Source: Peptostreptococcus equinus
GTDB taxonomy: Bacteria > Bacillota > Clostridia > Peptostreptococcales > Peptostreptococcaceae
NCBI RefSeq assembly: GCF_027125355.1
Contig: NZ_CP114052.1
Span: forward strand, 620,001 to 684,000
Length of the DNA stretch: 64,000 nt
Reading direction: 5' to 3'
The notes under the pieces are model-generated. The model was not told the origin of the DNA, made no database searches, and saw nothing but the letters and a program-made list of their open reading frames with translations. Below are positions 1 through 8,728 of the stretch, piece after piece. Each line of letters begins with the position of its first letter. Positions within the stretch are counted from its first letter, which is position 1. The position numbers were made by a program, and so were the translations under genes.

Positions 1-338
1 AATATGCTAAAGCTAGACTTCAAGTTATAATAAACGAAAAAATATCATTTATACCATCTATGTTTAAACCTATGATATTCTCATCAATAGATGAAATAGT
101 AGAAAGTGAACTTGATAGAGGTTTAGATAGTTTGATGGAATTAGCTAAAGATAAAGCTAAATCTAGAATAGATATAGCCAAGATGGTGGAAGAAAAAATA
201 AATGAACTAGACTTGATTGAACTTGAAAATATGATAATAAATTTATCTAAGAAAGAATTGACTCATATAGAAAATTTAGGATTACTGTTGGGATTTATAA
301 TTGGTATAGTACAGGGATTAATAACAGTATTTATATAA
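1..338 (+). CDS. DUF445 family membrane protein, C-terminal part
   Basis: The reading frame is open from base 3, so the gene begins before the window and only about the last 111 residues are seen. The C-terminal pattern is a conserved Leu/Ile-rich stretch, then an ELxxIxxLGxxLGFxIGxxQGLI-like segment ending in a membrane helix. This is typical of DUF445 (YheB-like) proteins, which are anchored by a terminal helix and have no settled biochemical function. The first ATG, at position 60, is internal and not the real start. About 500 bases of leader DNA separate it from thrS, which has its own promoter. Confidence 0.75.
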   Translation, partial: YAKARLQVIINEKISFIPSMFKPMIFSSIDEIVESELDRGLDSLMELAKDKAKSRIDIAKMVEEKINELDLIELENMIINLSKKELTHIENLGLLLGFIIGIVQGLITVFI

Positions 339-443
339 AATTAAATTATTGTAGATATTTGAAGTGGAAATACTTGTTATAAATTTAATTTTATTAATAT
401 TTTGATTATTAATAAAAAATAAATAAAATATTCTAAAAATGAC

Positions 444-472
444 TTGAAAAATAAAAAAGTATATGTTAATAT
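444..472 (+). promoter_or_regulatory. Candidate sigma-A promoter for the thrS T-box transcript
   Basis: TTGAAA at 444-449 and TAATAT at 467-472 are separated by 17 bases. This would start a transcript at about 480, just ahead of the T-box leader. Based on match to the consensus only. Confidence 0.55.
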
Positions 473-499
473 TTTAAATATCATATAAATGCGATGAAA

Positions 500-726
500 A
501 AGGAAAAGTAAAATAAATATCATCTACAGAGAAGTTGAATCACCGGCTGAAAGTTCGACTAGACAGACTTATTTGAAAACTACCTTTGAGCAGAGTCCAG
601 TAGCATATGTGAAAAGACTCGGTTGACTGCCTTAAAGTCTTCGAGAGGGTACTATTTTTGTACCAACTTGGGTGGAACCGCGAACACACTCGTCCCAAAT
701 TTTATATTTGGAGACGAGTTTTTTAT
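500..726 (+). promoter_or_regulatory. T-box riboswitch leader of thrS
   Basis: The conserved T-box core GGGTGGAACCGCG lies at 670-682. It is followed by an intrinsic terminator with arms 688-700 and 706-719 and a T run to about 725. Upstream is an AGAGA-like element near 521, and an ACC triplet near 583 that would be a threonine specifier codon. Uncharged tRNA-Thr should stabilise the antiterminator and allow thrS transcription. The 5' boundary is approximate. Confidence 0.92.
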
Positions 727-838
727 TTACATAAATTGACTGAATTAATTAATTGTCCGGAAATTATGTATATTCAGAAGATGACGGGTAAATATGGTTT
801 TTTTAAAAATAAAGAATTTAAAAATGTCGGAGGTTATT

Positions 839-2764
839 ATGTTAAAGATTGAATTAAAAGACGGAAATATAGTGGAAGTTGAAAAAGGATCATCACTTTT
901 AGATATAGCTAAAGGAATAAGTGATGGATTTGCTAGAAGTGTATTAGTTGGATCAATTGATGGCAAGATGGCATCACTAAATGAAAAAGTAGAAAAAGAC
1001 TGTAAAGTAAGTTTCTATAAATTCGATGATGCTGAAGGTAAGGAAGTATTTAGACACACAAGTGCACATATATTCGCACAAGCGCTAAAAAGACTATATC
1101 CAGAAGCGAAAATAGCTATCGGTCCAGCAATAGAAAATGGATTTTACTATGATTTTGATTTAGATTATAGATTAGTTCCAGAAGATTTAGAAAAAATAGA
1201 AGCTGAAATGAAAAAGATAGTTAAAGAAGATTTAGATATAGAAGGATTTGAAGTTTCAAGGGAAGAAGCTATCAACATGATGGAAGAAATTGGAGAAGAC
1301 TATAAAGTAGAAATGATTAAAGACCTTCCAGATGGTGAAGTGATATCAATGTATAGACAGGGTGAATTTGTTGATTTATGTAGTGGACCACATCTTCAAT
1401 CAACAAAGAAAATAAAAGCTTTCAAACTTCAATCAATAGCAGGTGCCTATTGGAGAGGTGATGAAAATAATAAAATGCTTCAAAGAGTTTATGGTACTTC
1501 ATTCGAAAAGAAGAAAGACTTAGATGATTATTTAAAGATGATGGAAGAAGCTAAGAAGAGAGACCATAGAAAATTAGGAAAAGAATTAGCTTTATTTATG
1601 ATTCCTGATGAAGGACCCGGATTTCCACTATTCCTACCAAGAGGTACAGCATTAAAAGCTGCATTAATGAAATATTGGGAAGAAGAACATAGAAAAGCTC
1701 ATTACGTAGAAATAGAAACTCCTTTAATATTAAATAGAAAGTTATGGGAGACTTCAGGGCATTGGTTCCATTATAAAGAAAATATGTATACTTTAAAAAT
1801 AGATGACGAAGATTATGCGATCAAGCCAATGAACTGTCCAGGATCATTAATTCATTACAAATCTTCTTTACATTCTTATAGAGATTTTCCTATGAGAGTT
1901 GCTGAAAGAGGTAGAGTACATAGACATGAACTTTCTGGAGCATTACATGGTCTTATGAGAGTTAGAGCCTTTACACAAGATGATGCTCATATTTATTGTT
2001 TACCAGAGCAGATAAGGGAAGAAATAATTGGTGTTATAAAACTATTTGATAGAGTATATAAGAAGTTTGGATTTAACTATCATATAGAATTATCTACAAG
2101 ACCAGAAGACTCTATGGGAACAGATGAAGAATGGTCAATAGCTGAAGATGGTTTAAGAGGTGCTCTTGAAGAGATGGGTGTAGAATATATACTTAATGAA
2201 GGTGATGGTGCATTCTATGGACCTAAGATAGACTTCCATCTAAGAGATTGTATAGGTAGAACTTGGCAGTGTGGAACAGTTCAGTTAGATATGCAGCTAC
2301 CACAAAGATTTGATGCTACATATGTAGGCAAGGATGGAGAAAAACATAGACCGGTAATGTTACATAGAACTTGCTTTGGTTCAATTGAAAGATTTACAGG
2401 TATATTAATAGAAAACTATGCAGGTAAATTCCCTGTATGGCTTGCACCTTGTCAGGTAAAGGTAATATCAGTATCTGATAAATATGCCGAATTTGCAAAT
2501 AAAGTAAATGAAGAACTATTTGATGCTGGTATTAGAGTAGAACTTGATGACAGAACTGAAAAAGTTGGATACAAGATTAGAGAAGCTCAGCTAGAAAAAA
2601 TACCATATATGATAGTTGTTGGAGAAAAGGAAAGCGAAAGTGGAAATATTTCTGTTAGATCAAGAGATGAAGGTGAATTAGGAGAAATGAAGATAGAAGA
2701 GTTCTTAGAAAAAATCCAAAAGCAAATTTCTGACAGAGAAAATGTAGAAGTAGAAGTACTATAA
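839..2764 (+). CDS. thrS: Threonine--tRNA ligase
   Basis: Charges tRNA-Thr with threonine in the cytoplasm. The 641-residue protein has the family order: TGS domain (about 1-62), tRNA-editing SAD domain (about 65-225), class II catalytic core with the PMNCPGS and RVHRHELSGALHGL motifs, and a C-terminal anticodon-binding domain. The ATG at 839 is chosen because CGGAGG lies 5 bases upstream. An in-frame ATG at 794 would add 15 residues of non-family sequence and lacks a ribosome site. The gene is monocistronic, with a T-box before it and a long perfect terminator after it. Confidence 0.98.
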   Translation: MLKIELKDGNIVEVEKGSSLLDIAKGISDGFARSVLVGSIDGKMASLNEKVEKDCKVSFYKFDDAEGKEVFRHTSAHIFAQALKRLYPEAKIAIGPAIENGFYYDFDLDYRLVPEDLEKIEAEMKKIVKEDLDIEGFEVSREEAINMMEEIGEDYKVEMIKDLPDGEVISMYRQGEFVDLCSGPHLQSTKKIKAFKLQSIAGAYWRGDENNKMLQRVYGTSFEKKKDLDDYLKMMEEAKKRDHRKLGKELALFMIPDEGPGFPLFLPRGTALKAALMKYWEEEHRKAHYVEIETPLILNRKLWETSGHWFHYKENMYTLKIDDEDYAIKPMNCPGSLIHYKSSLHSYRDFPMRVAERGRVHRHELSGALHGLMRVRAFTQDDAHIYCLPEQIREEIIGVIKLFDRVYKKFGFNYHIELSTRPEDSMGTDEEWSIAEDGLRGALEEMGVEYILNEGDGAFYGPKIDFHLRDCIGRTWQCGTVQLDMQLPQRFDATYVGKDGEKHRPVMLHRTCFGSIERFTGILIENYAGKFPVWLAPCQVKVISVSDKYAEFANKVNEELFDAGIRVELDDRTEKVGYKIREAQLEKIPYMIVVGEKESESGNISVRSRDEGELGEMKIEEFLEKIQKQISDRENVEVEVL

Positions 2765-2767
2765 AAT

Positions 2768-2806
2768 AAATGATAAAAGCGCCATTAAATGGCGCTTTTA
2801 TCATTT
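2768..2806 (+). terminator. thrS terminator
   Basis: A perfect 17-bp inverted repeat (2768-2784 and 2790-2806) with a 5-base loop. The arms carry an A-rich 5' side and T-rich 3' side, so it could work in both directions. Confidence 0.88.
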
Positions 2807-3087
2807 ATTTAAAAAAGGACAATAAAATTATATAGATTCTCTATTTTTATCTTTTTGAGTGAAGATAGATTTTGACAATTAATATTTATAACTTTTTTCT
2901 ATATTATATTGTCAAGATTATCAAAAACATTGATAAAATTTGTTTATAATTATCGTAACTATATTATAGAACTTATTTAACGAAAATGTTATACTATTAA
3001 TGTATTTAGCGAAAAATTATAATATATAAGATAAATATGCTAAATGGATAGATAATAAATAACTGTAAAAATGGTGGTGACTGTAGA

Positions 3088-3516
3088 ATGAATACTATTT
3101 ATAAAATAAATGAACTTTTTGGAAAAAAAATTAATCAGAGAAAAATTGTTTCAATACTCTTAAAAATTTTTGTATTTATGCCAATATTATTTTTGATTTA
3201 TAAGAGTATAAGAGCTGATAATATGAAAAATGCAATTACTATTTATTCTCTACTATCCATAATCAGTTATTTTTTAGTGTATTATGTAAAAAATAAATAC
3301 ATAAAATTTATAGCTATGTTTAACATGGTACTATCAGTACTTAATTTATTTTTATTTTTGACTATACCGACAGTTTTAGAGATTGCAGTATATAATAATG
3401 TCGAAGTTATAAGAGAATTAAATATCAAAGAGTTAATAAATAATACATTAATATATTTTCTATTATTTATTATTATATTCATAACTAATAGAATAGAAGC
3501 ATATAAAAATAACTGA
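3088..3516 (+). CDS. Small four-helix membrane protein, unknown
   Basis: I do not recognise this 142-residue protein. It has four predicted membrane helices (about 23-43, 50-70, 72-94, 116-136) joined by short loops, with Lys/Arg-rich ends and no visible catalytic motif. A GGTGGTGA ribosome site lies 8 bases before the ATG. The gene stands alone between the thrS terminator and a terminator shared with the convergent ECF gene. The 281 bases before it are very AT-rich and show no other feature. A small integral membrane protein is as much as can be supported. Confidence 0.6.
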   Translation: MNTIYKINELFGKKINQRKIVSILLKIFVFMPILFLIYKSIRADNMKNAITIYSLLSIISYFLVYYVKNKYIKFIAMFNMVLSVLNLFLFLTIPTVLEIAVYNNVEVIRELNIKELINNTLIYFLLFIIIFITNRIEAYKNN

Positions 3517-3537
3517 GAGTTAACTCTCAGTTATTTT
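3511..3537. terminator. Bidirectional terminator between convergent genes
   Basis: A perfect 22-base dyad (3511-3532) overlaps the stop codon of the + gene. T-rich sequence follows it on the + side, and a mirrored A-rich side serves the - gene that ends at 3556. Confidence 0.8.
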
Positions 3538-3555
3538 TATATTTATGATATTTTA

Positions 3556-4158
3556 TTAATTATTTGTATTTCTTTTAAAGTCTAATAATAGATTGGATTT
3601 GATTAGTATTGGTCTTAATACACTGTAAATAACCATAGCTATTATAATTGTGGTAATGGCGTTAAAAAAAGTTACTCCAGCGCTCAATTTAGCTAAAATT
3701 GAAGCTATGTCTGCTGGTTGACCTAATATATATATTTTATAGAAATATCCTACTATAGGGTCAGCAAAAACGTTAAATGTCATACCTAATATTGAAGCTA
3801 TTAGTGACCATTTAAACACATATTTTTTATCTATATGTTCATTTATATGAGCTTTTTTATGAGCCACTGCACCAATTATTAATCCTATTATTAATTTTAA
3901 AATAAAAGTTTTTGGTGCCACTAATATATAGACTGGATCCATCAAATCTGCAAGAGTCATACCTATTGCACCAGCCAATCCACCATACATTCCACCTAGT
4001 AATAATGCGGCTAATACTAAAAATACATTACCAAAATGTATTGATGTTGCATCTCCACCAGGAACTGGTATTTTAATTTGTAAAAAAGTAAATGTTACAA
4101 AGCACAGGGCGGCTAATATTGCAGCTTGTGCTAATTTTGCTATTTTTTTATTATTCAT
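3556..4158 (-). CDS. ECF transporter S component (substrate-binding membrane subunit)
   Basis: Substrate-capturing membrane subunit of an energy-coupling-factor vitamin/micronutrient transporter. The 200-residue protein has about six membrane helices. An N-terminal Ala-rich helix is followed by the HFGN-x-LAALLLGGMYGGLAGAIGMTLADL segment, characteristic of the ECF S-component family. No ATPase or T component is adjacent, so it probably shares the cell's common EcfAAT module (group II). The substrate cannot be told from sequence. A GGAGG site precedes the ATG, and its promoter carries a dyad described separately. Confidence 0.8.
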   Translation of the reverse strand: MNNKKIAKLAQAAILAALCFVTFTFLQIKIPVPGGDATSIHFGNVFLVLAALLLGGMYGGLAGAIGMTLADLMDPVYILVAPKTFILKLIIGLIIGAVAHKKAHINEHIDKKYVFKWSLIASILGMTFNVFADPIVGYFYKIYILGQPADIASILAKLSAGVTFFNAITTIIIAMVIYSVLRPILIKSNLLLDFKRNTNN

Positions 4159-4173
4159 TTATAATACCTCCAC

Positions 4174-4218
4174 ATAGAATCTATAATTGATTCTATATTC
4201 AAGGCAATTAAAAGTCAA
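4174..4218 (-). promoter_or_regulatory. Promoter of the ECF S-component gene with an overlapping dyad
   Basis: On the minus strand TTGACT (+ coordinates 4213-4218) and TAGAAT (4190-4195) are 17 bases apart. A perfect 8-bp inverted repeat (4174-4181 and 4189-4196) covers the -10 box and the expected start site. This is a plausible operator, or a 5' hairpin next to the ribosome site. Confidence 0.5.
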
Positions 4219-4277
4219 TCTAATAGTTAAAAGCTAAATTAAAAATAAGAGTGTATGGGTACAATGCTAGTATTTTC

Positions 4278-4306
4278 TTTAAATATTAATGAAGGTGAGT
4301 TATAAT
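4278..4306 (+). promoter_or_regulatory. Candidate promoter for the carboxylesterase gene
   Basis: TTTAAA (4278-4283), 17 bases, then TATAAT (4301-4306). It sits about 60 bases before the likely TTG start, which suggests the damaged gene may still be transcribed. Confidence 0.5.
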
Positions 4307-4367
4307 ATAGATTAAGCAATAATGTTTAAAATTAAACCTATATTAGTTCGAGGGAAGGTTGATAAGT

Positions 4368-5855
4368 TTGAGTTTGATTATAAATACAGAATCCGGTTTG
4401 ATTGAAGGATTTGAAGAAGATGGTATGTATAAATGGTTTGGCATACCTTTTGCAAATCCACCAATTAATGAGCTTAGATTTAAGAGAGCTGTAAAAAAAG
4501 ATAGTTGGGATGGAATATTAAATTGTAGAAAAATGTCTAATAGACCATATCAATTTGGTGGTGGTATATTAGTAAATTTAAAAGAAAATGAAATAAAATC
4601 AAGTGAGGATTGCTTATACTTAAATATATGGTCCCCTAAGAAAGCCATCAAAGCCCCTGTTTTTATATGGATATATGGTGGTGGCAATCATAATGGTGAG
4701 GGTTCGGCGCCTGAATTTTCTCTTCAAAGCTTTCCAAAGGATGGAATTATAGGAGTAAACTTTAACTATAGATTAGGACCTTTTGGATTTTATGATTTTT
4801 CAAAATTAGATTCTAGCTTTGACTCTAACTGTGCGATATCTGATATGATGATAGCGATTAAATGGGTCAAAAATAATATAGAAAATTTTGGTGGAGATTC
4901 TGAAAATATTACGATATGCGGTGAATCAGCCGGTGGCACGGGAGTTTATGCAATGCTTTCTTGTCCATATATGAGAGGATATTTTAATAAAGCTATTGCA
5001 ATGAGCGGCTTAGCAGGCAATATAAACACTTATAGAACACAGGAATTAAACAATGGGATATTTCTTAAAAAGTTAGGTTTAGAAAAAGATCAAGTTTATA
5101 AGTTGAGAGATATGACTTATTAGGATTTTTATCCTGCAGCACAAGAAGTATTTAAAAGAAATAATAAATTATTTCCAGGGTTATTTGTATCAGGTCCGGT
5201 AATTGATGATTTGTTACCTTATAAAGCGTGGGAAGCATTAGAATTAGGTATTTCAAAAGATGTAAAATGTATTTTTGGAACAACTAAAGATGAGGGTAAC
5301 TTATTTTATATGATGAATACTATACCCAGAACATGGTTAGAAATAAAAAAAATGTTATACAGTAATAACTATGCCAATAAATTTGAAGAGTTTAAAAAAA
5401 TATATGGCCATTTGAATGAAAAAAATGCTATGCAATCAATTAGTAGTGACAGGCTATTTTGGGTAGATTCGATTAAATGTACTATAGCTCAGAGTAAATA
5501 TAATGACGTATATTCATATAGGTATGATTTTGTTACTTTCTTAAATGAAATTATGGAATTAGGGGCAACGCATGCTACAGATATATGTTCGGCTCTTGAT
5601 ACTTGGAAAGGCACAGCCTATAAGTTCAATAAATTAACTTCTAAAAAGAGACTGAAAAAAATATATGAATTTATGCATGGAGGTTTTGTTCAATTTTGTA
5701 AAAATGGAAATCCTAATGGTAATTGGCCAATGACTTGGAAAAAATATGATGAAAAGAATAAATTTACATTTATACTCAACACTAGACCAAGCATTGAATA
5801 TAATCCTAATTCTAAAAAATTTGATCTATGGAAAGATATAAGTTTATATGAATGA
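4368..5855 (+). pseudogene. Type B carboxylesterase interrupted by an in-frame TAG
   Basis: Alpha/beta-hydrolase of the carboxylesterase type B family, which cleaves carboxylic esters. The frame runs from 4368 to 5855 with a single TAG at 5121-5123 (codon 252). Sequence on both sides is family-like and in the same frame, so this is one gene with a nonsense codon. Visible landmarks are the oxyanion stretch WIYGGG, the nucleophile Ser187 in GESAGG, the KDEGN acidic residue and the GATHATD histidine. The His and acid lie after the stop, so the truncated product would be inactive. TTG at 4368 is chosen because AGGGAAGG lies 9 bases upstream. Total length (about 495 codons) fits the intact family. 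Confidence 0.85.
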
Positions 5856-5968
5856 TATAAACTAGTTTTATTTTAGATAGTAGTATGTGTAGATTATTTA
5901 TTTTAATGTTCTAAATCTATAATATTGTGGTATGATTATAGGGTAAAGTAATATTATAGGAGGTAAAA

Positions 5969-6835
5969 ATGGACAGTAGAAATGATAAATGCTGGTGTGG
6001 TAGTGGTTTAAAATATAAAAAATGCCATATGAGTTTAGATGAAAAAATAAGAGAATATGAATTAAAAGGTCATATAGTACCAGAAAGATTTAATATAAAA
6101 ACGGCTAAAGATATAGAAGGAATAAAAATCAGTGCAAAAGTTAATACAGGAATACTAGATTTTTTAGAAGGTAAAATAATAGCAGGAATGAGTACTGAAG
6201 ATATAGATAAGTTAGTATATAATTATACTATAGAACACGATGCAATACCTGCACCTTTAAACTATGAGGGTTTTCCAAAGTCTTGTTGTACATCAATAAA
6301 TAATGAAGTTTGCCACGGTATACCAAGTGAAAAAGTTATTTTAAAAGATGGAGATATTATTAATGTAGATATATCTACTATAAAAAATGGATATTTTTCA
6401 GATGCTTCAAGAATGTTTATGGTGGGGAATGTATCTGATGAAGCAAGAAAACTAGTAGAATTTACAAAAGAATGCTTAGAAAAAGGTATAGAACAAGTTA
6501 AACCTTGGGGACATATAGGTGATATAGGAGCAGCAATAAAAGAACATGCTGATGAACATGGATATTCTGTGGTTACAATGTTTGGAGGACATGGAATAGG
6601 AAATGAATTTCATGAAGAACCATTTGTTTCTCACGTTGGAAGAAGAGATACTGGAATGCTGATGGTACCTGGTATGGTATTTACAATAGAGCCTATGATT
6701 AATATTGGAAAAGCAAATGTATATGTAGATAAGGAGAATGGTTGGACATCATATACAAGAGATGGTTCACTATCAGCTCAGTGGGAACACCAAATACTTG
6801 TTACAGAGGACGGATATGAACTAATATCTTGGTAA
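5969..6835 (+). CDS. map: Methionine aminopeptidase, type I, with N-terminal SEC-C zinc motif
   Basis: Removes the N-terminal methionine from nascent proteins. Residues 1-20 form a SEC-C zinc-binding motif (Cys8, Cys10, Cys19, His20), and the peptidase fold follows from about residue 40. The five metal ligands are all present: Asp134, Asp145, His208 (GGHGIG), Glu241 (IEPM) and Glu273 (WEHQ). An AGGAGG site precedes the ATG. It is not in the ribosomal-protein/adk cluster, where the housekeeping map usually sits. A second copy elsewhere is therefore likely, which is inference only. Confidence 0.95.
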   Translation: MDSRNDKCWCGSGLKYKKCHMSLDEKIREYELKGHIVPERFNIKTAKDIEGIKISAKVNTGILDFLEGKIIAGMSTEDIDKLVYNYTIEHDAIPAPLNYEGFPKSCCTSINNEVCHGIPSEKVILKDGDIINVDISTIKNGYFSDASRMFMVGNVSDEARKLVEFTKECLEKGIEQVKPWGHIGDIGAAIKEHADEHGYSVVTMFGGHGIGNEFHEEPFVSHVGRRDTGMLMVPGMVFTIEPMINIGKANVYVDKENGWTSYTRDGSLSAQWEHQILVTEDGYELISW

Positions 6836-6871
6836 TAAATATAAAGATTAGAAAAAAATAAATATAACATA

Positions 6872-6900
6872 TTGACAAAAAAAATGCCATGGTGTAGAAT
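6872..6900 (+). promoter_or_regulatory. Promoter of the infC-rpmI-rplT operon
   Basis: A consensus -35 TTGACA (6872-6877) and TAGAAT (6895-6900) with 17-base spacing, about 215 bases before infC. This is one of the closest consensus matches in the window. Confidence 0.75.
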
Positions 6901-6904
6901 AGAT

Positions 6905-7031
6905 AGAGTAGAAAAGAAGTAGAATCTGTTCTCACCATACGGCAAAGCTTAGTGTGGTTAATAAGTTTAAAATACAATTTATTGTATGCTATAATTATGC
7001 TTATTATGACGGATTACTATCCGTCTTTTTT
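6905..7031 (+). promoter_or_regulatory. L20-type ribosomal protein leader of infC-rpmI-rplT
   Basis: The untranslated leader contains paired segments around 6930-6960 (TTCTCACC, then GGCAAAGC) and ends in an intrinsic terminator. In Firmicutes this position is held by the L20 leader, in which ribosomal protein L20 binds a 23S-mimicking fold and triggers termination. The assignment rests on gene context and the terminator; I could not run a covariance search. Confidence 0.65.
7008..7031 (+). terminator. Leader (attenuator) terminator before infC
   Basis: The arms GACGGA (7008-7013) and TCCGTC (7020-7025) are followed by six T residues, upstream of infC. This fits an attenuation site under L20 control. 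Confidence 0.8.
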
Positions 7032-7116
7032 ATTGTATAAATTAAAAGTTACCATACCGGGTTGGAGTAGTATTCCATTTAGACTTTATTATTTTTAGAA
7101 AGAAGAGGTGTCTAGT

Positions 7117-7626
7117 ATTAGTAAACAAATATTAATCAATGAAGAGATTAAAGTTAAAGAGGTAAGACTTTTATCAGAAACTGGAGAACAGTTAGGAATT
7201 GTATCAATTAATAGAGCTTTAGAAGCTGCTAGTGCAAAAAACTTGGACTTGGCAATGATTTCTCCAAATGCTGAGCCTCCTGTTTGCAAAATCATGGACT
7301 ACGGTAAGTTTAGATACGAGCAAGCAAGAAAAGAAAAAGATGCTAAGAAAAAGCAGAAGGTTGTAAGTGTCAAAGAAATTAGATTAAGACCAGGTATTGG
7401 AGATAATGATTTAAAGACTAAATCTAATCAGGCAATTAAATTTCTACAAAAAGGAGATAAGGTTAAAGTTGAACTTAGATTTAGAGGTAGAGAATTAGGT
7501 CATAAGGACATAGGTAAAGAAGTGATGATGAGATTCATCGAATTAGTAAATGAGTTTGGAGAACCAAATAAAGCCCCAAAATTTGAGGGTAACAATATGG
7601 TTGCGATTATAGATCCAAAGAAATAG
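7117..7626 (+). CDS. infC: Translation initiation factor IF-3 (ATT start)
   Basis: Binds the 30S subunit, prevents premature 50S joining and checks the start codon. The 169-residue protein has an N-terminal domain (INEEIKVKEVRL), the PPVCKIMDYGKFRYE linker region and a C-terminal domain rich in Lys/Arg. The start is placed at ATT 7117: an AGAGGTG ribosome site ends 6 bases before it, and the product M-SKQILINEE aligns with the Bacillus IF-3 N-terminus. A GTG at 7108 lies inside the ribosome site and is unlikely. Rare ATT starts allow IF-3 to repress its own translation. First gene of the infC-rpmI-rplT operon. Confidence 0.95.
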   Translation: MSKQILINEEIKVKEVRLLSETGEQLGIVSINRALEAASAKNLDLAMISPNAEPPVCKIMDYGKFRYEQARKEKDAKKKQKVVSVKEIRLRPGIGDNDLKTKSNQAIKFLQKGDKVKVELRFRGRELGHKDIGKEVMMRFIELVNEFGEPNKAPKFEGNNMVAIIDPKK

Positions 7627-7652
7627 ATAAAATTTGAGAGGAGGATTTTGTT

Positions 7653-7850
7653 ATGCCAAAGATGAAAACACATAGAGGTGCAGCAAAGAGATTAAAAAGA
7701 ACAGGAAGCGGAAAGCTAAAGAGAGCTAAGGCTTATAAGAGTCATATACTTACTAAGAAATCTGCGAAAACTAAGATGAATTTAAGACAGTCAACTTTAG
7801 TAAGTGATGGAGATGCAAAGAGAATAGCACAATTATTACCATACAAGTAG
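7653..7850 (+). CDS. rpmI: 50S ribosomal protein L35
   Basis: Small basic protein of the large ribosomal subunit. Its 65 residues show the family signature [22 protein letters not shown] and end in LLPYK. It lies 26 bases after infC with a strong GAGAGGAGG site, and 25 bases before rplT, in the universally conserved order. Expression is presumably coupled to the L20 leader upstream. The length is normal. Confidence 0.98.
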   Translation: MPKMKTHRGAAKRLKRTGSGKLKRAKAYKSHILTKKSAKTKMNLRQSTLVSDGDAKRIAQLLPYK

Positions 7851-7875
7851 GATATAGATATTAGGAGGAAGTATA

Positions 7876-8232
7876 ATGGCAAGAGTAAAGAAGGGTATGA
7901 ATGCCCATAAGAGACATAAAAAAGTATTAAAGCTTGCGAAGGGATATAGAGGATCAAGAAGTAAATTATATAAGACTTCTAACCAGTTCGTAATGAAGGC
8001 TTTAAAGAATGCATATATAGGTAGAAAGCAGAAAAAGAGAGACTTCAGAAAATTATGGATACAGAGAATAAATGCTGCATGTAGAATGAATGACATGTCT
8101 TATTCTAAATTCATGAACGGTTTGAAGAAGGCTAATATAGATGTTAACAGAAAGATGTTATCTGAAATAGCAATAGCTGATCCAGAAGCATTTGCAAAAT
8201 TAGTTGAAGTAGCTAAATCTAACTTAGCTTAA
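7876..8232 (+). CDS. rplT: 50S ribosomal protein L20
   Basis: Binds 23S rRNA early in large-subunit assembly and, in Firmicutes, is the autoregulator that binds the leader of this operon. The 118 residues have the basic N-terminal extension ([25 protein letters not shown]), the globular helical domain and the conserved MNGLKKANI segment. An AGGAGG ribosome site is present. Last gene of the operon, closed by a terminator at 8240. Confidence 0.98.
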   Translation: MARVKKGMNAHKRHKKVLKLAKGYRGSRSKLYKTSNQFVMKALKNAYIGRKQKKRDFRKLWIQRINAACRMNDMSYSKFMNGLKKANIDVNRKMLSEIAIADPEAFAKLVEVAKSNLA

Positions 8233-8239
8233 TATCCTG

Positions 8240-8268
8240 AGCAGTTGTATTTTACAGCTGCTTTTTTA
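8240..8268 (+). terminator. rplT operon terminator
   Basis: AGCAGTTGT and ACAGCTGCT arms around a short loop, followed by a run of T. Confidence 0.85.
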
Positions 8269-8288
8269 TTGCAAGTATATATAAACAA

Positions 8289-8313
8289 AAAACGACCACA
8301 TTGTGGTCGTTTT
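8289..8313. terminator. Terminator of the minus-strand pair, possibly bidirectional
   Basis: A perfect 12-bp inverted repeat (8289-8300 and 8302-8313) around a single base. On the minus strand it ends in six T, suiting the gene that ends at 8364. Confidence 0.8.
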
Positions 8314-8363
8314 ATATAATATTTTTGGGGGTAAAATATCCATATGTCTATAATTTAAGGGGT

Positions 8364-8708
8364 CTAACATCTGCCCTTAAAAGTCGTCTTTACTATTTTA
8401 GCAACATCTACAGATGTTTTAACAGTTGATTTAACTTTTTCTTTTACATCTAATACATCGGCTGCAACATCAACTGCAACGGCAGATATATCTTTGGTAT
8501 TATCAAGTATACCATCTACATTTCTAGTTATGCTAGGTAAAGTAGATATAGTTAAATCTATATTCGATTCATTATTATCTAGTATTTTCTGAACTGACTT
8601 TAATAAGCCTATTACTTTAGCAAATAACATTATTAGGAAAACCAATGCTATTATACCAACTATAGCTAATATAAAGTTCAGAACTTCCATATCTATTGTA
8701 AAACTCAT
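8364..8708 (-). CDS. DUF948-like membrane-anchored protein
   Basis: The 114-residue protein has one N-terminal membrane helix (about 10-33). A long amphipathic helical tail of repeating Asp/Val/Ser heptads (Val-Asp-Gly-Ile, Val-Ala-Ala-Asp-Val-Leu-Asp-Val) follows. This is the layout of the DUF948 family (YtxG-like general-stress proteins), whose function is unknown. An AGGAGG site precedes the ATG. It lies 20 bases downstream of a YtxH-like gene on the same strand, and the two families are commonly paired, so they are likely one operon. It ends Gly-Arg-Cys. Confidence 0.65.
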   Translation of the reverse strand: MSFTIDMEVLNFILAIVGIIALVFLIMLFAKVIGLLKSVQKILDNNESNIDLTISTLPSITRNVDGILDNTKDISAVAVDVAADVLDVKEKVKSTVKTSVDVAKIVKTTFKGRC

Positions 8709-8728
8709 AAGATTCCTCCTTTATATTA

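Noticed and set aside
794..838. An earlier in-frame ATG for thrS
   Set aside because: It lacks a ribosome site and adds residues not found in the family. The ATG at 839 has CGGAGG at ideal distance.
658..852. A short + frame running through the T-box terminator
   Set aside because: It overlaps the conserved T-box core and terminator and has no ribosome site, so it is a chance frame.
5121..5123. TAG read as pyrrolysine or a programmed readthrough site
   Set aside because: No pyrrolysine genes or recoding structure are visible, and esterases do not use such residues. A nonsense mutation is simpler.
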